Assembly: GCA_014529385.2 (NCBI GenBank)
Contig: CM043959.1
Location: forward strand, 50,798,753-50,862,752
DNA length: 64,000 bases
Direction: 5' to 3'
From: Adiantum capillus-veneris
Lineage: Eukaryota; Streptophyta; Polypodiopsida; Polypodiales; Pteridaceae
Both the position numbers and the translations under genes were made by a program. How positions within the stretch are numbered: position 1 is the first letter of the stretch; every line of letters starts with the position of its first letter. This document shows, piece by piece, positions 49,736-60,689 of the stretch. The notes under the pieces were generated by a model. It saw only the letters and a program-made list of their open reading frames with translations, had not been told where the DNA came from and made no database searches.

Positions 49736-50660
49736 ATCTCTTTTGATGAAATCCAACACACTAACTCACTAATCTTGTAAATTATGTTTCTAATGTCATC
49801 TGTCAGGTAGTCTTTGATGGCAATTGGTAACATAAATTGTAAAAACTTGTGGCAATCATGAGAATTTAGACCACTTAGTTTGTCATCTTTAGTAAAAGCA
49901 CTTTTCAAGCACTGCATGCTCCCCGTAGGAGTTTTGAATATAGATATGACCCTCTTCACTTGTTTTTACTCTAACTTTCTCAAAACCTATGGAGCTTTTG
50001 GATACACATAATTTCCATTAGAATTAATTCAAGGCCACATGTATGGCATTTGTCCCATGGCTTGCAAGTCGTCTCTTTGCACCTCGTTATCCCTTTGTCC
50101 AGTAATGGTCTTCCATAGGATCTCCCACACATTTTTAAAAATATGCATTGGGTCGAGCAAATGATTGATAAGCAAATCACTACAGTATAGAATATCATGA
50201 AAAATAGAGAGTCTTTTCATCCCAAGAGGCATAAACTCTCTTGATTCTTGCCACATGTTCTTCAAGTCACTCGCCTTAATGGGTTGTGTGTCCTTTAGAT
50301 ACCTATTCGATCTGCATTTGGGACATTTTTCCAAATACTCATACTCATTTCAAAAGAGCACACAATCATTAGGACATGCATGGATTTTGTTATAATCCAT
50401 CCTCAAGTTTGTAAGCAGCATTTGGCGGCGGGTCAGGCATGTGATTGCCTTCTGGAAAAATTTGCTTGTTGCGAAATCTACCAAAACCATTTAAACAATT
50501 TAACCAATAACTTTGGCTTGAGCGGTAAATTAGTATGACATATTTATATTTACTTGAAAAGCTCTGTAACACTCATGTCAGGCCATCCATAAATAGACTT
50601 TAGTTTAAGCATTTCCAAAGCTCTACGAAGAACATAAACTTGTGTTTCCCCACGATGTCG
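49717..50660 (-). pseudogene. TNP2-like transposase and DUF4218 start (family C)
   Basis: Readable in several frames: MLKLKSIYGWPDMSVTELFK, GNHMPDPPPNAAYKL, a zinc-finger-like CPKCRSNRYLKD, MKRLSIFHDILYC, LLDPMHIFKNVWEILWKTI and then KLSGLNSHDCHKFLQFMLPIA. The last is the DUF4218 start and is contiguous, with no intron where families A1/A3 have one. The protein is cut at 49717 by the array. Several stops and frameshifts. Confidence 0.8.
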
Positions 50661-51535
50661 GCATTCTGAATGTGTGTGCCCCTGGACCGGCAGTGCTTTG
50701 TGTGAGAGAGTGAGATTGAGCGGTTGTGTGATGGCACCACTATAAAGCGGCCCTCATTGTGGACAGGCAGATTGAGGTTGAGAGGCACTGTTTCCTTGAA
50801 TGTTGGCACTTCCTTCACCTTGACTTTCAATGATGGTGTCCATGTCAAAGAATACATTCAACATCTGATCATCTCGACTTCTTGAAAAGTAGCATCAATG
50901 GTGGATGGGGTAGACTCCACCAATAGTGTTTCATTTTATGTTTGTCTCCTCTGTTGATTCTGAGTTGAGATTGGAGCGATATCAATATCCAAGATTTGAC
51001 CTATCTCGCTTGCCCATGAGATTGATAACATAGATCTTGTAGTTGCTATACAAGAAAAAGGCTGTTGTTGCGTATATGTTGATCACAGATCTTTTGTTTT
51101 TGAAAGATTTTATGATAACATAGAATACAAGTGCATGCCATCCTATCATCCATAATTAATCTGAAGATTGCAAACAGAGTAACAACTCATACTGAGTGCA
51201 CACAACTTGACTGTTATTGGAGTGTATAACATGACCTAATAGAATCATTTGAAAAAACAGCTAGCTAGCTTTAAGGGGTCCAACAGACAACAAAAAATGT
51301 CTTTGCACGGCTAACCATAATGGCCAACCAAAAGCCGCTAGCCCTAATCGGCCAAATCATGATCGTCTAATGATAAGCGGCCAAACCAACAGCATCTTTG
51401 CACAACCATCCCTAATTTTCCAAACCAAAAATAGATAACAATGTAGCTTAGCTTCCTCACATTCTCTAGCCATACCTGATCCCTGCACACCTTGGTATAG
51501 AGGTGCACAAAGATCAGGACGAACCGGGTAATATT

Positions 51536-52212
51536 TGTTAGGAAATATGACATAGCTAAGTAGATAATTGAGTAGTTTACTTAATGGAGAGAGATAATTT
51601 TCACACATGAGAGATTATAGAGTAGAGAGAGAGAGAGAGAGAGCACACACGATGTACGTGGTTCACCCAATGTGGTCTACATCCACAGGAAAGCATCCAC
51701 TCAATGGCTTTATTAATTCAAAACAAGACGTAGATCACTAAGGGATTATACCCTTTTGGAGCTTCTGCCAATATTTCACAATCCGTTTTTGTGTGTAGAA
51801 GAGGACTTCTTTTATAGGCCAAAAGAGCTGCCCTCTCTCATGAGAGGCAGCCGTGTGTAGCCGCCCTTGTGTTGACAAGTCCAACTTGGACTCTTCAATG
51901 CGCCCATGTGTGGCCGCCCTTCATAAAACAAGTCCATCTTGAAATCCGCCACCCGCCATTGAATTCGGCCACCGGCGGCCATTGACTATCGGCCACCGGC
52001 GGCCAACCGGCTGACCGTTCTCCGACCACTTTCCAACCGTCATCCGGCCATAATATTCCGGAGAAGGCTCGTGACTGTAGCTGTGAAAATTTTGGTTTTG
52101 GGCGAGTGAGTTTTCTTCATGCACGATGGCTTCTCCTCATAGAGGGGGCCTTACAAATGTGCGTTTTTAATATAGAAAATTACAAGGGGTAAATCAGGCT
52201 CCATACTTAACA
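51536..52212. mobile_element. Solo LTR (677 bp) with 5-bp target duplication
   Basis: Ends TGTTAGGAAATATG and ATACTTAACA, flanked on both sides by ATATT (51531-51535 and 52213-52217). No internal coding region. A CTATAAAAG box on the minus strand near 51810-51820 favours minus orientation. When removed, the flanks rejoin to ACCGGGTAATATTCTCATC, which matches the CACTA family A leader (ACCGGGTTATAATCTCGTC). A solo LTR arises by recombination between the two LTRs of a full element, probably copia-like. Confidence 0.87.
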
Positions 52213-52299
52213 ATATTCTCATCTTTATTGGTCAATTCCTATATTCATGGGTGTGACATAAGTACACACCCATATCTACATGAAAGTGCACGTAGATTG

Positions 52300-52985
52300 A
52301 GGAAAAACCCTAATACGTAATAGTATATCCCAAAACTCTTAACGGCCAAACCTAAGTGACTTTACACGGCCTACCCTAACCGTCCAACTACGACCATCTA
52401 TTAGTGGCCAAACGTAAAGCCACTAACCCTAAGCAAATTGAAATGGCTAAATGCTACTCTAATCTAATTTGGAGTAACCTAACTTGAGTGGCTTTACAAA
52501 GCCTACCTTAACATCCTAAACATGGCTATCTTTTAACAGCCAAATCTTAAGCTGTTTACCCTAAGCGGCTAGCCCTAACCATATCAAAATTGCCTAACCT
52601 AAGTGGCTAGGCCTAAGAAAAATGAAATGGCATAAAATTAAGTGGATAGCCCTAAGAAAACTAAAATGGCCTAAGCTAAGCTTCTAACCCTTAGTGGCTA
52701 GCCCTAAGGGGATTGAAATGGCTAAACATTGCCCTAATCGAATTTGGAGCAACCTAACCTGAGTGGCTTTAAAAAACCTACCTTAACACCCTAAACATGG
52801 CCATCTATTAGTGGCCAAATCTTAAGCCACTAACCCTAAGGTGCTTACCCCAAGCGGCTAGCCCTAAGTAGCTAGTCCTAAGTAGATTGAAATGTCCTAA
52901 CCTAAGAAGCTAGCCCTAAGTAGAATGAAATGGCATAAACCTAAGTGGCTAGCCCTAAGAAAACTAAAATGGCATGGATCAGCCT
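52300..52985. repeat. Array of CTAAGCGGCTAGCCCTAA-like units, right
   Basis: Reverse-complement counterpart of the left array, with GGCTAGCCCTAAG, GTGGCTTTACAAAG and CATCTATTAGTGGCCAAA phrases also found there. The two arrays bracket the family C gene. Confidence 0.8.
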
Positions 52986-53663
52986 ATTACTGATGCAGAT
53001 GTACATGATATAATTGATGTGGAAAGGGTTGAGAATGAGAAAGCTAGAGGTATGCCAAAATGGTTGGTGCATTCTTTGCATGATAGTAAATTGGATGCAC
53101 CTTTGTGAGTTGTACTCATTCAAGTTCTCGCCATGCATCTTATGCCTCAAATTGTTATGCTTGGATGTTTCTAGTTTATGTATTGTCACCGCAGTTCATT
53201 TTGCCAATCAATTCTTTATACCTATGATGTTGTACAATTGTCATTATTACATTTGCCAATCAATTCATTTTGCCTATGATGTGTACAATTGTCAATTTTA
53301 CGCTTGTCAATTTTGCAAACAATGCGTCTTGTGGGTGACTATTTTGGGTCTATTATCTACCCTTGCACTTTTTTTAAAAAGTGAATCAAGTACAATATGG
53401 TTGATGGGTGGCAGGGCATTCAATGCCCTGTCACCAAAAAAAATTCTCTCGGGCGTCGCTATAACCGTCGCTATGAGCGTCGCTATAGACTTCTGTGTAA
53501 ACGTCGCTATAAGCGTCACTATATAGCGACGCCTATAGCGTCGCATATAGCAACGCTCTCATAGCGACGCTATTAGCGACGGTTTTAGCGACGCCGGGGG
53601 TTATAAAAACCCAGTGTATTTCCGTCGCTAACAGCGTCACAAGAGTACACAACCTCTGTAGTG
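52986..53663 (+). mobile_element. CACTA transposon, family A, copy A4 (3' end only)
   Basis: Bases from TTGTACAATTGTCATT through CTTGTGGGTGACTATTTTGG to the CGTCGCTATA/TATAGCGACG array match the end of A1 (3050-3505). It ends CCTCTGTAGTG at 53663, one base shorter than CCTCTTGTAGTG. It adjoins the family C array on the left, with no transposase of its own. Confidence 0.83.
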
Positions 53664-55154
53664 ACTCACCCATCTGCAAAGGGTGCTCACATAGATCTCA
53701 TGATCTACTGGCAACTTAGAGCTAGCTTAAGATTCCGTGATGGCATCTCTATCTGATGTTGGTTTTTTGGCTCTTGTCAAGGAATCATTCATAGTCTAAA
53801 CTAGTATCACGGTAGCTATGGCTATGAAATTTCTTGTATAGATTTCAAAGCATTAAAGAATGTATAGACCAACTTAAGTTGCTACAAAACCCTATCATGG
53901 AAAAAAATATCAAGTGAGATCTTAATACTATTGGCCTCAAAATCTTAGCCATGTGGATAGATTTCATTGGATTGATGTGTGCACTAAAGGATAGCATAGT
54001 GGTTTGGTTGACTACAATTTCTTGCAATCCATATTATAACCATATGCTACAAAAGTCAAAAACTAATTCTAGCAAAGGCACTCATGGTAGATTTTACATA
54101 TCATTTCTTGTCCATCCTCACCACTAGAAAGGCACCTATAATAGCTCCTCCAATTTCATTTGAGCTTAAGCAACCTCCTCTTTATTTGTTCTTGTCTAAA
54201 ACTACAAGATAGTCCCACCTCCTTCAAAATCATCAAGGTCTCCTTTAGCCTCGTTAACAAATTAAGAAAACCAGCTATCTCAAAAACCCCCATAGCTCCT
54301 CTAGCCATTGTTCGCACTCTCCCTCCATCCTATGTCCTTCTCTATACGTTTTCAAATTTTGCATATTTTTGTCGCCATGCACAAACTCTCATGTTTCAAC
54401 CATGTCCTTGCATGTAACTTCTAGCTACAACACGTTCTTCCAAGACTTCATGAAATAGCAATGAAAAGAAACAAGCTAGTGATGATGAGACAATAAGACC
54501 AAAAGTAGAAAGGAAATCATGCTATCCATAATAAGAGGATCAAATCCAAGTATATAAGGCATTCCATAATCTTTGTCATATGAGCCAGAGGTAGTCCAAT
54601 CCTATTTCATTTCAAAAGGTAGATATGTACCTAATAAAGGCATCTATTGAAACCTATTCCCAAAATACTATAGGGCACATTGAAGCGATTAGATTCTTTA
54701 GAAGCCATCCATCCATAACAAAATTGAATTATTTTTGTGCTATATTCATACCCAATCATGAAATGATCCAAAACCTCCAATGTGTTTTATCACTGCTACC
54801 TCTCATTGAGAGCGACATATAGAGAGGAGAGAAGGGAAGAGTATAAAAGAAATATTGATCTCATACTTGGAGTGAGGCTACCATGTGTCCTCTACTAATA
54901 TGGGAAAAGGTGATGCAAGACCAAATCATTGAAGTAGAAGAGAATGGTAAAAAACCACCCACCACATGTTCAGATTGTGTTCATTTAGCACTTTATGGGT
55001 GATTCCACTAACCATGGTAAGAACACATGAGGGGAAGAAAATAACTCTGATAGGTCTAAGAAAAACAACCACAACAAGAAAGATAAGGGCACCTAAGAGG
55101 AAAAAATCAGCTCACTCTTTTTTCTTTTTGGCCAAACTCACTATTGTGAATGGA
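53664..55154. other. No gene seen; contains a dispersed repeat related to 43118-43290
   Basis: Short frames without recognised content. The minus strand at about 54450-54620 reads ATCTACCTTTTGAAATG and TCTTATTGTCTCATCATC, as at 43160-43300 (+). It is the left flank of the gypsy element. Confidence 0.45.
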
Positions 55155-56369
55155 TGTTGATAGACCGCTTTTGGTGTGTACAAAGTAGCGTTTATATGCA
55201 TGGTCATATGTACAAAAAGATGTAAATACATGCATTTGGGAGCTTTGAAAAGTGGTTTCAAGTTTGAAAAAAGGTGCAACGTGTGCACATTGTAAATATG
55301 TGTGCTTGCGTGTCGGCAGTCGAGCATATGTACATGCCTGGATAGGGTATCGGGGCCTTGGATATGGTTCTATGTGGCTTATTTTGGCTATATATAATTT
55401 TTTTGATCTTTCTAGAATGTAAATAATACAAGTGACAAGTGTGGGTACTCTCATCCTGCTCGAGAAGTTTGACACATGCGGTAACTGTCTATTTGCGGCA
55501 CCTGATCTGCGGTGATATGTGCATCGCCCTAGAAGTGGTCAAAAATGGAATGTGGGGATGTGGAAATGTGACTTGGGTATCGAGGATCAAGCGTGCGAAA
55601 TTTGGTGAATTTTGGAGTCCGTTTGGGGTTTTTCCTGCGAAAAATGCCCGCCAAGGGTCAAAACTTGGGCCAAAAATGGTCAAAAAAGGTGTGAAATGGC
55701 TTCAAATTGCTACATCACTCACGGTGCCGTGATGTACCAGGCGGAGGGAGGACTTTTGAAGAGAAATATCAACACTTTCACCCCTCTGTGTGTGGGAGTG
55801 AGTAGGGTTCCTACAGGTGGTCTAGTGCAGTCCCGTTGCGTTCGCGTCCTGTTTTCGAGTGTGTGGAGGAGTGAATGAGAGCTTTCTCTCTTCAATTTTG
55901 CACTCGGGAGAGTCTATGGGAGTTTTGAGGTTTCCATGGATGTGTGTGTGCAAGGAATTGAGGGAAGAAGGTGTGGCTTTCTACAAGACTATGTGACCCT
56001 GTATCGGTGCCATTAGGGTTGGCGCTACTCCAAAGAGTCCAACAGAGTGGAGTTTGGTGAAGCTTTTGCAATGGTTTGAGAGTGGCCTTTTGTGGACGGA
56101 ATTTTTGGTTTTTGATGGTTTTTCTTGTATATTTTGGTCACCATCAAGCATGATTTCAAGTGTTGATCACCTCGACTCACCTTGTAGTGTCTGCGGGCAG
56201 GCAAGGGCTTGTAGGTCGAGGCGTTTGGAGTTTGAATTGAGCTTGTGGGTAGAGTTTTTAGGGAGCTTTTGAGTGGTAGTGAGTGAGGTGAGGAATGCTA
56301 GTAAATTACTTGTGTTGTGTTGAGTTGTCTGGGTGTGTGAGTGTGCGCACGACATCTTTTGCTCCATCA
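55155..56369 (+). repeat. 5' LTR of the gypsy element
   Basis: It begins TGTTGATAGACCG and ends TTTTGCTCCATCA. A TATATATAA box lies at 55388-55396. It contains the palindrome-like GTGTGCGCACGAC near the 3' end. Clearly homologous to 61949-63166; the main difference is near 55625-55690, where short insertions and deletions occur. Confidence 0.9.
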
Positions 56370-56370
56370 T

Positions 56371-56392
56371 CCTTTGGCGATCCCACTGGGGA
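56371..56392 (+). other. Putative primer-binding region of the gypsy element
   Basis: CCTTTGGCGATCCCACTGGG follows the LTR. Plant gypsy elements often have TTTGGCGCCxTxxCCGGGG at this place. The matching tRNA was not identified. Confidence 0.5.
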
Positions 56393-56537
56393 GCGGAAAT
56401 TTGCTGGTTGTGCACCCAGGTGAAGCGGTTTTGCTGTGAAGTTCGAGCTTCATTGAAGAAAAGTGGTGGTTTGGTTGAGGTGCAAGACTTCAAATTTTGT
56501 GGAATTACTCACGCAAGGGAGAAGGGACTTCAAAGGG

Positions 56538-57293
56538 ATGGCGTATAGTCGGCCAGTGTTTACAGGGAAGGAGGATGTGAAGGACTGGATTGCGGACTTC
56601 GAATGGCATACGCTTCGTATGCACATTGTGAATGATGAAGCAAAGCTTCATGTATTTCCTCTTGCGCTCAAAGGAGAAGCTCGCGAGTGGTTTGAAGGTT
56701 TAGAGGAAGACAAAAAGCAAACATGGGAGCAGGTGAAGCTGGCAATTTTTGACAGGTTTGGGAAGAAACTAACCGCAACAGAAGCGACGACAAAATTGAG
56801 AGGTTTGCAGCAAGGTGTTCATGCTAACTTTAAAGAGTTTTTCCAACACTTCAAAGGAATTTGGGTTCAATTAGAGGCGGCATCCCAAGTACCTCCAGGG
56901 GATTTCTTTAAAGTGCGTCAGTTTATGGATTGTCTCCATCCAAGTGTAAGGGAGAAGGTCGATCAAGAGGAGCCTGCTACATTTGAAAGAGCTGTGGAAA
57001 TTGCCGAGGCCAAGAGCAAGAAGATCAAGAGAAGGTGGGAGCAAGGCTTGACACATAATGAGCTAGTTGTGGTGCAACCAATGGTCCCTGTGACAACGGA
57101 TGATAGAGTGGAGTGAGTGGTTCAAGGTCGAGATCCTGTTACGGCCCGGGTTTTTCATGATCTTGCTGGTCAGTTGCAAGAATTAAGAATTAACATAATG
57201 AATAGGAACCAAAGAGAGGAGCGGCCAGCTGGGAGAGGCAGAGGATGAAGGCTACAAGGTAGATGCTACAATTGTAATGAAGAGGGTCATTAC
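56538..57293 (+). pseudogene. Gypsy Gag with zinc knuckle, interrupted by a MITE
   Basis: Starts MAYSRPVFTGKEDVKDWI and reads FPLALKGEAREWFEGLEE, WEQVKLAIFDRFGKKL, FFKVRQFMDCLHPSVREKV, a retrotransposon Gag (capsid) pattern. TGA stops at 57114 and near 57246. The nucleocapsid knuckle begins CYNCNEEGHY and is cut by an insertion at 57294. It resumes after 57553 as APD, with a short GATCGAT-type duplication that shifts the frame before the final Cys. Confidence 0.85.
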
Positions 57294-57543
57294 CTTGGGG
57301 GGTTCACCGTTCAACAACCCCCCTATATAACGTGCATTCACAGGGTATTTAAAAAACCTCTCTTTTAACATGTCAAAATGAATAAAATGATCCCTTATTT
57401 TATGAATTTTTTTCCAAATTTGAATACAAAAACCTCTTTTTTTTAATGTATCTATGTTAAATTGCCTAAATTTTTTGTATTTTAAAACCCCTCCTTTCGA
57501 ACTCACGTTATATATTAACATGATTACATAGTGCACCCCCCGA
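57294..57543. mobile_element. MITE (250 bp) with 9-bp target duplication, Mutator-like
   Basis: Flanked by GGTCATTAC on both sides (57285-57293 and 57544-57552). Ends CTTGGGGGGTTCAC and GTGCACCCCCCGA form terminal inverted repeats with two or three mismatches. Interior is AT-rich, with no transposase. A 9-bp duplication is typical of Mutator-like elements. It sits inside the zinc-knuckle codons of the gypsy gag, so it inserted after that retrotransposon. Confidence 0.85.
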
Positions 57544-57552
57544 GGTCATTAC

Positions 57553-58510
57553 GCCCCTGATCGATTGTCCTGAACCACCAAGGGAGAGAGGAAAGATATA
57601 CCCCCTATATGGACGTGGTCAAGGAAGAATAGAAGAGAATCATCAAGAACGGGCACTAGAAGCACCGCCACCGCAACAACAACTGCAACTGTTGCCTGCA
57701 AGGAGAAGGTAGGGCTATTAACATCATTACCCTTGAGCATCAAGATGTGGATGTTTTGGCCAATAAGAGAGCTAGGCATGATAGGGAGAAAGAGACAAAA
57801 GAAGAGAGGGAAACAAGAGCAAGGAAAGGAAAGGCTAAGGTAGAAGACAAACCAGAAAGTAGCAAGAGGCGGCGAAGAAGGAAAATTGGTCCGAAGGACT
57901 ACCTCCTTGGCCAAGGTGTTGAAGACTATGATATTGTCGACGACATACGAAATCAAAAGGAAAATATATCTTTTGGTCAGTTGGTGGCTTTCAATGCTAA
58001 ATTGAGGAGGCAATGGACCAAGTGTGTGAGTACGCGGCTTCCTTCCAAGAAGGAAAAGCACCAAAACATGGTGTCATCTTTGAGGGTTGGTCACCCAGTG
58101 GATATGGTGTCAATAGTTGAAGCTATGCTGGGAAAGAAGACGGAAGTGCAAGCATATGTGGATGGTGGTGCCTAGGTGTGTGTCATGAACGAGGCTATCA
58201 TGAAAGAAGTAGGTGTCAAGATGTTAGTGAATGCCTCGATCAGCATGAGATGGCCAACCACAAAAAGGCAAGGTGTCTTGGAATAGCTAAAGATGTGAAG
58301 ATAAAAGTCTTGGGGATTGAGTGCTTGGTTGATTGCTAAGTGATGCAAGTGGGTGAGAATGCGTATCCAATCATTTTAGGGAGGCCATGGCTTATAACCC
58401 TTGGTGCTAAGCAGGATTGGGGCACGGGCTTGATCACCATCCCCGACAAAGAGAAAGGAAGGACCATTGTCTACAACATGAAGACACAAGAGATCCGTAC
58501 ATAGCCCCTA
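57553..58510 (+). pseudogene. Gypsy Gag tail and aspartic protease remnant
   Basis: After the MITE come a Gln/Pro-rich region and the frame 57747-58175, with basic KGKAKVEDKPESSKRRRRRK. It ends with VQAYVDGGA and a stop. The DGGA is close to the retropepsin DSGA/DTGA active-site triad, with VCVMNEAIMKEVG in the shifted sequel. The protease C-terminal part is full of stops up to 58503. Protease would release the pol enzymes. Confidence 0.65.
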
Positions 58511-59757
58511 GTGGAGATGCAAGATACGGATTCGACGGAAACCACATCATACGATAGTGATGCTTCGTCTACATCATCAGAAGAAAATGTAGAGGAAGGC
58601 TTGGTGCAATTATGTTCTGATCTTTTTGGGATAAGTGTTGAAAAGGAAGCATCGATGCATGATATGAAGGTCAAGGAGGAGAAGGATAGTCCAAAAGCAA
58701 TTGTAGAGCCTGCCAAAGTGAATGTAAGGAGCATGCTAGGAGAGGACTTGACAGAAAAAGAAAAAAAGGAGTATGAAGACATGTTCAAGGAATTTCCAAA
58801 GCTATTCGCCACTGAATATACAGAGTTGCAAGGAGCTAAAGGAGTCGAGCATAGAATCAATCTAAAAGAAGATGCCAAGCCAAAGGTTCAAAAGCTTAGA
58901 AGGTTAGGGGTCATTCATGAGAAGGCACTTCATGAAGAGGTGACAAAGCTTTTGGAAGCAGATTTCATCTTTCGAGTGGAGGAGTCTGAATGGGTCTCTC
59001 CTGTTGTTATTGTGCCCAAGAAGAACGGAAGATTTAGGATATGTGTCGATTTCAAACCTTTGAATGCTGCCACAGAAAGGAATCATTATCCACTACCCTT
59101 TCTAGATGAAATCCTTAATAAGGTTGCAAGTCATGAACGTTACTCAATCATGGATGGATTTTCTGGCTACTTTCAGATCTTGATAGCGATTGAAGACGAA
59201 CTTCATTACTCCTTGGGGTTGTTTTGCCTACAAAAGAATACCTTTTGGGCTGGTTAATGCATATTCTACCTTCCAAGGATGGATGAATAGAGTGTTTGGT
59301 CCCTACTTGGGTAAGTTCATTCGCGTTTTCATGGATGACATTGGGTGTTATAGCTCAAGGGTCACACATTTGGAGAAGTTGAGGTTGAGTTTTGAACGGC
59401 TTCAACAAGAGGGTGGGCAACTCAACCCAAAGAAGTGTAAGTTTGCTCATGCCAGAGTCCATTTGCTAGGACATGTGGTTTCCCAAAATGGAATAGAAGC
59501 TGACCCAGAGAAAGTTAAGGCTTTATTGCTTATGGATCCGCCCAGCAACACAAAGGATTTGGCATCATTTGTGCATAAGCTCAGGTACTTGTCACATTTT
59601 TTCTGGATGCTATGTCAGTATGTGTATCCTCTCCAGAAATTGAGTCAAAGAGTTCAAGGGTTTGAATGGAATGAAGACATGCAACAGGCTTTTGATGGCA
59701 TCAAGGAGGTATTGTGTGCTTTACCAATAGTGAGTCCTCCTGACTTGTAGTCGATTT
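58511..59757 (+). pseudogene. Gypsy reverse transcriptase
   Basis: An acidic N-terminal linker precedes VEHRINLKEDAKPKVQK, EWVSPVVIVPKKNGRFRIC, VDFKPLNAATERNHYPLP and YSIMDGFSGYFQI. A frameshift at about 59195-59215 leads to ITPWGCFAYKRIPFGLVNA, FIRVFMDDIG and HLLGHVVSQNGIEADPEKV. The catalytic box reads FMDD where YxDD is usual, so Tyr is replaced by Phe. A TAG at 59748 separates it from RNase H in the same frame. These are standard Ty3/gypsy RT phrases. Confidence 0.92.
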
Positions 59758-60190
59758 TCTATGTATCTATTAGTGTGGGGTCAGTAGCTTTTGGGTCGGT
59801 TCTCTTACAAAAGCAAGGAAGGAACTTCAAGCCAGTTTATTTTGAGAGCAAGATGAAGAATGTAAGCGAGTTCTCCTACACAGAAATGGAACAGTGGGTA
59901 TTCACCTTGGTTCTTGCTTGTCGTAGGTTTAAAACCTATTTGTTGCCCCAAAATTTCTATGTGCTCACCACATCGAATCTTTTTCCGGATGTAGTACAAC
60001 ATTTGAAGCCTAGCAAGCGCATCTTAAAGTGGACTTTGGAGCTTCAAGAGTATGAGTTTGAGTTTAAAGTGGATCATTCTGTTAAAGCTCACTTGGCAGA
60101 CATAGTCGTACATAAGGGGGGGGAGCTTCCATCTTACCCAAGGGTTGACAAGGATGATCATGAAGAGGAAGTAGATATTACATATGCATA
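59758..60190 (+). pseudogene. Gypsy RNase H
   Basis: Continues the RT frame: SVGSVAFGSVLLQ, NFKPVYFESKMKNVSEFSY, TEMEQWVFTLVLACRRF, RILKWTLELQEYEFEF and KAHLADIV. The pattern resembles gypsy RNase H (YASRxLxxAExNYxxxExExLAxVxAxxxFRxYLLG), with NFYVLTTSN in place of the usual xVxTDHxxL. Removes RNA from the RNA-DNA hybrid. Confidence 0.85.
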
Positions 60191-60640
60191 TACAATGATG
60201 TTACAGATGCGTATACAATGATGTTTGATGGTGCATACAGGAAAGTTCTTCAAAAGTCAAGTGGTGGGATAGTCATTAAGAACCCAAAAGGCGATGTAAT
60301 CTTTTCTAGAGCTTACAATCTTGATGAAGCTGAAAGTAACAATGAGGCCGAGTATCTCACGCTTTTCCTTGGGTTGAAGCAGTGTGTTGAGTTTGGACTG
60401 AAGAGGGTCATTGCAAAAGGGGATGCATTGCTAGTCATGAATCAGTTGCTTGGTTTGTGGAATGTTAAGAAAGCTGAAGAAGTGGTTCTATGGCATCAAG
60501 AATCTTTTGCATGAGTTTGAGAAGATACAATTTAAGCATGTTCCTCGTGAGAAAAATAAAGAAGCTGATGAGTTGGCTAGGGACAAGTTGGATGCCTTGG
60601 TAGTTCCTTTAAAGGTCAAGGAAGCCTTGTATGCAGGAAG
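60191..60640 (+). pseudogene. Second, plant/archaeal-type RNase H domain
   Basis: FDGAYRKVLQKSSGGIVI, then AESNNEAEYLTLFLGLKQ, KRVIAKGDALLVMNQLLG and, after a frameshift near 60485-60510, FEKIQFKHVPREKNKEADEL. The four acidic positions (FDGA, NNEAEY, KGDA, KEADEL) match the D-E-D-D of RNase HI. The set is that of the additional RNase H found between RNase H and integrase in Tat-lineage gypsy elements. A 20-nt duplication (TATACAATGATGTT) precedes it. Confidence 0.85.
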
Positions 60641-60689
60641 GGAATCATTGCAAGATGTAGAAGTATTTCTTGGTAAAGGGCAATGTCCA

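Larger units (their letters stand above)
48830..52985 (-). mobile_element. CACTA transposon, family C, with TTAGGG-like arrays and a nested solo LTR
   Basis: A minus-strand tnp2/DUF4218 remnant (49717-50660) lies between two arrays of CTTAGGGCTAGCCG-like units that are inverted relative to one another. Its leader (51480-52300) is clearly related to that of family A and is split by a solo LTR. Terminal CACTA motifs were not found; on the right it is cut by the 3' end of copy A4. Confidence 0.65.

Noticed and set aside
51536-52212. Short frames within this segment as genes
   Set aside because: The segment has LTR ends and a perfect 5-bp target duplication and is better explained as a solo LTR.
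57252-57536. Minus-strand 94-codon frame inside the gypsy gag region
   Set aside because: It lies wholly in the MITE insertion, whose AT-rich interior gives a chance frame.
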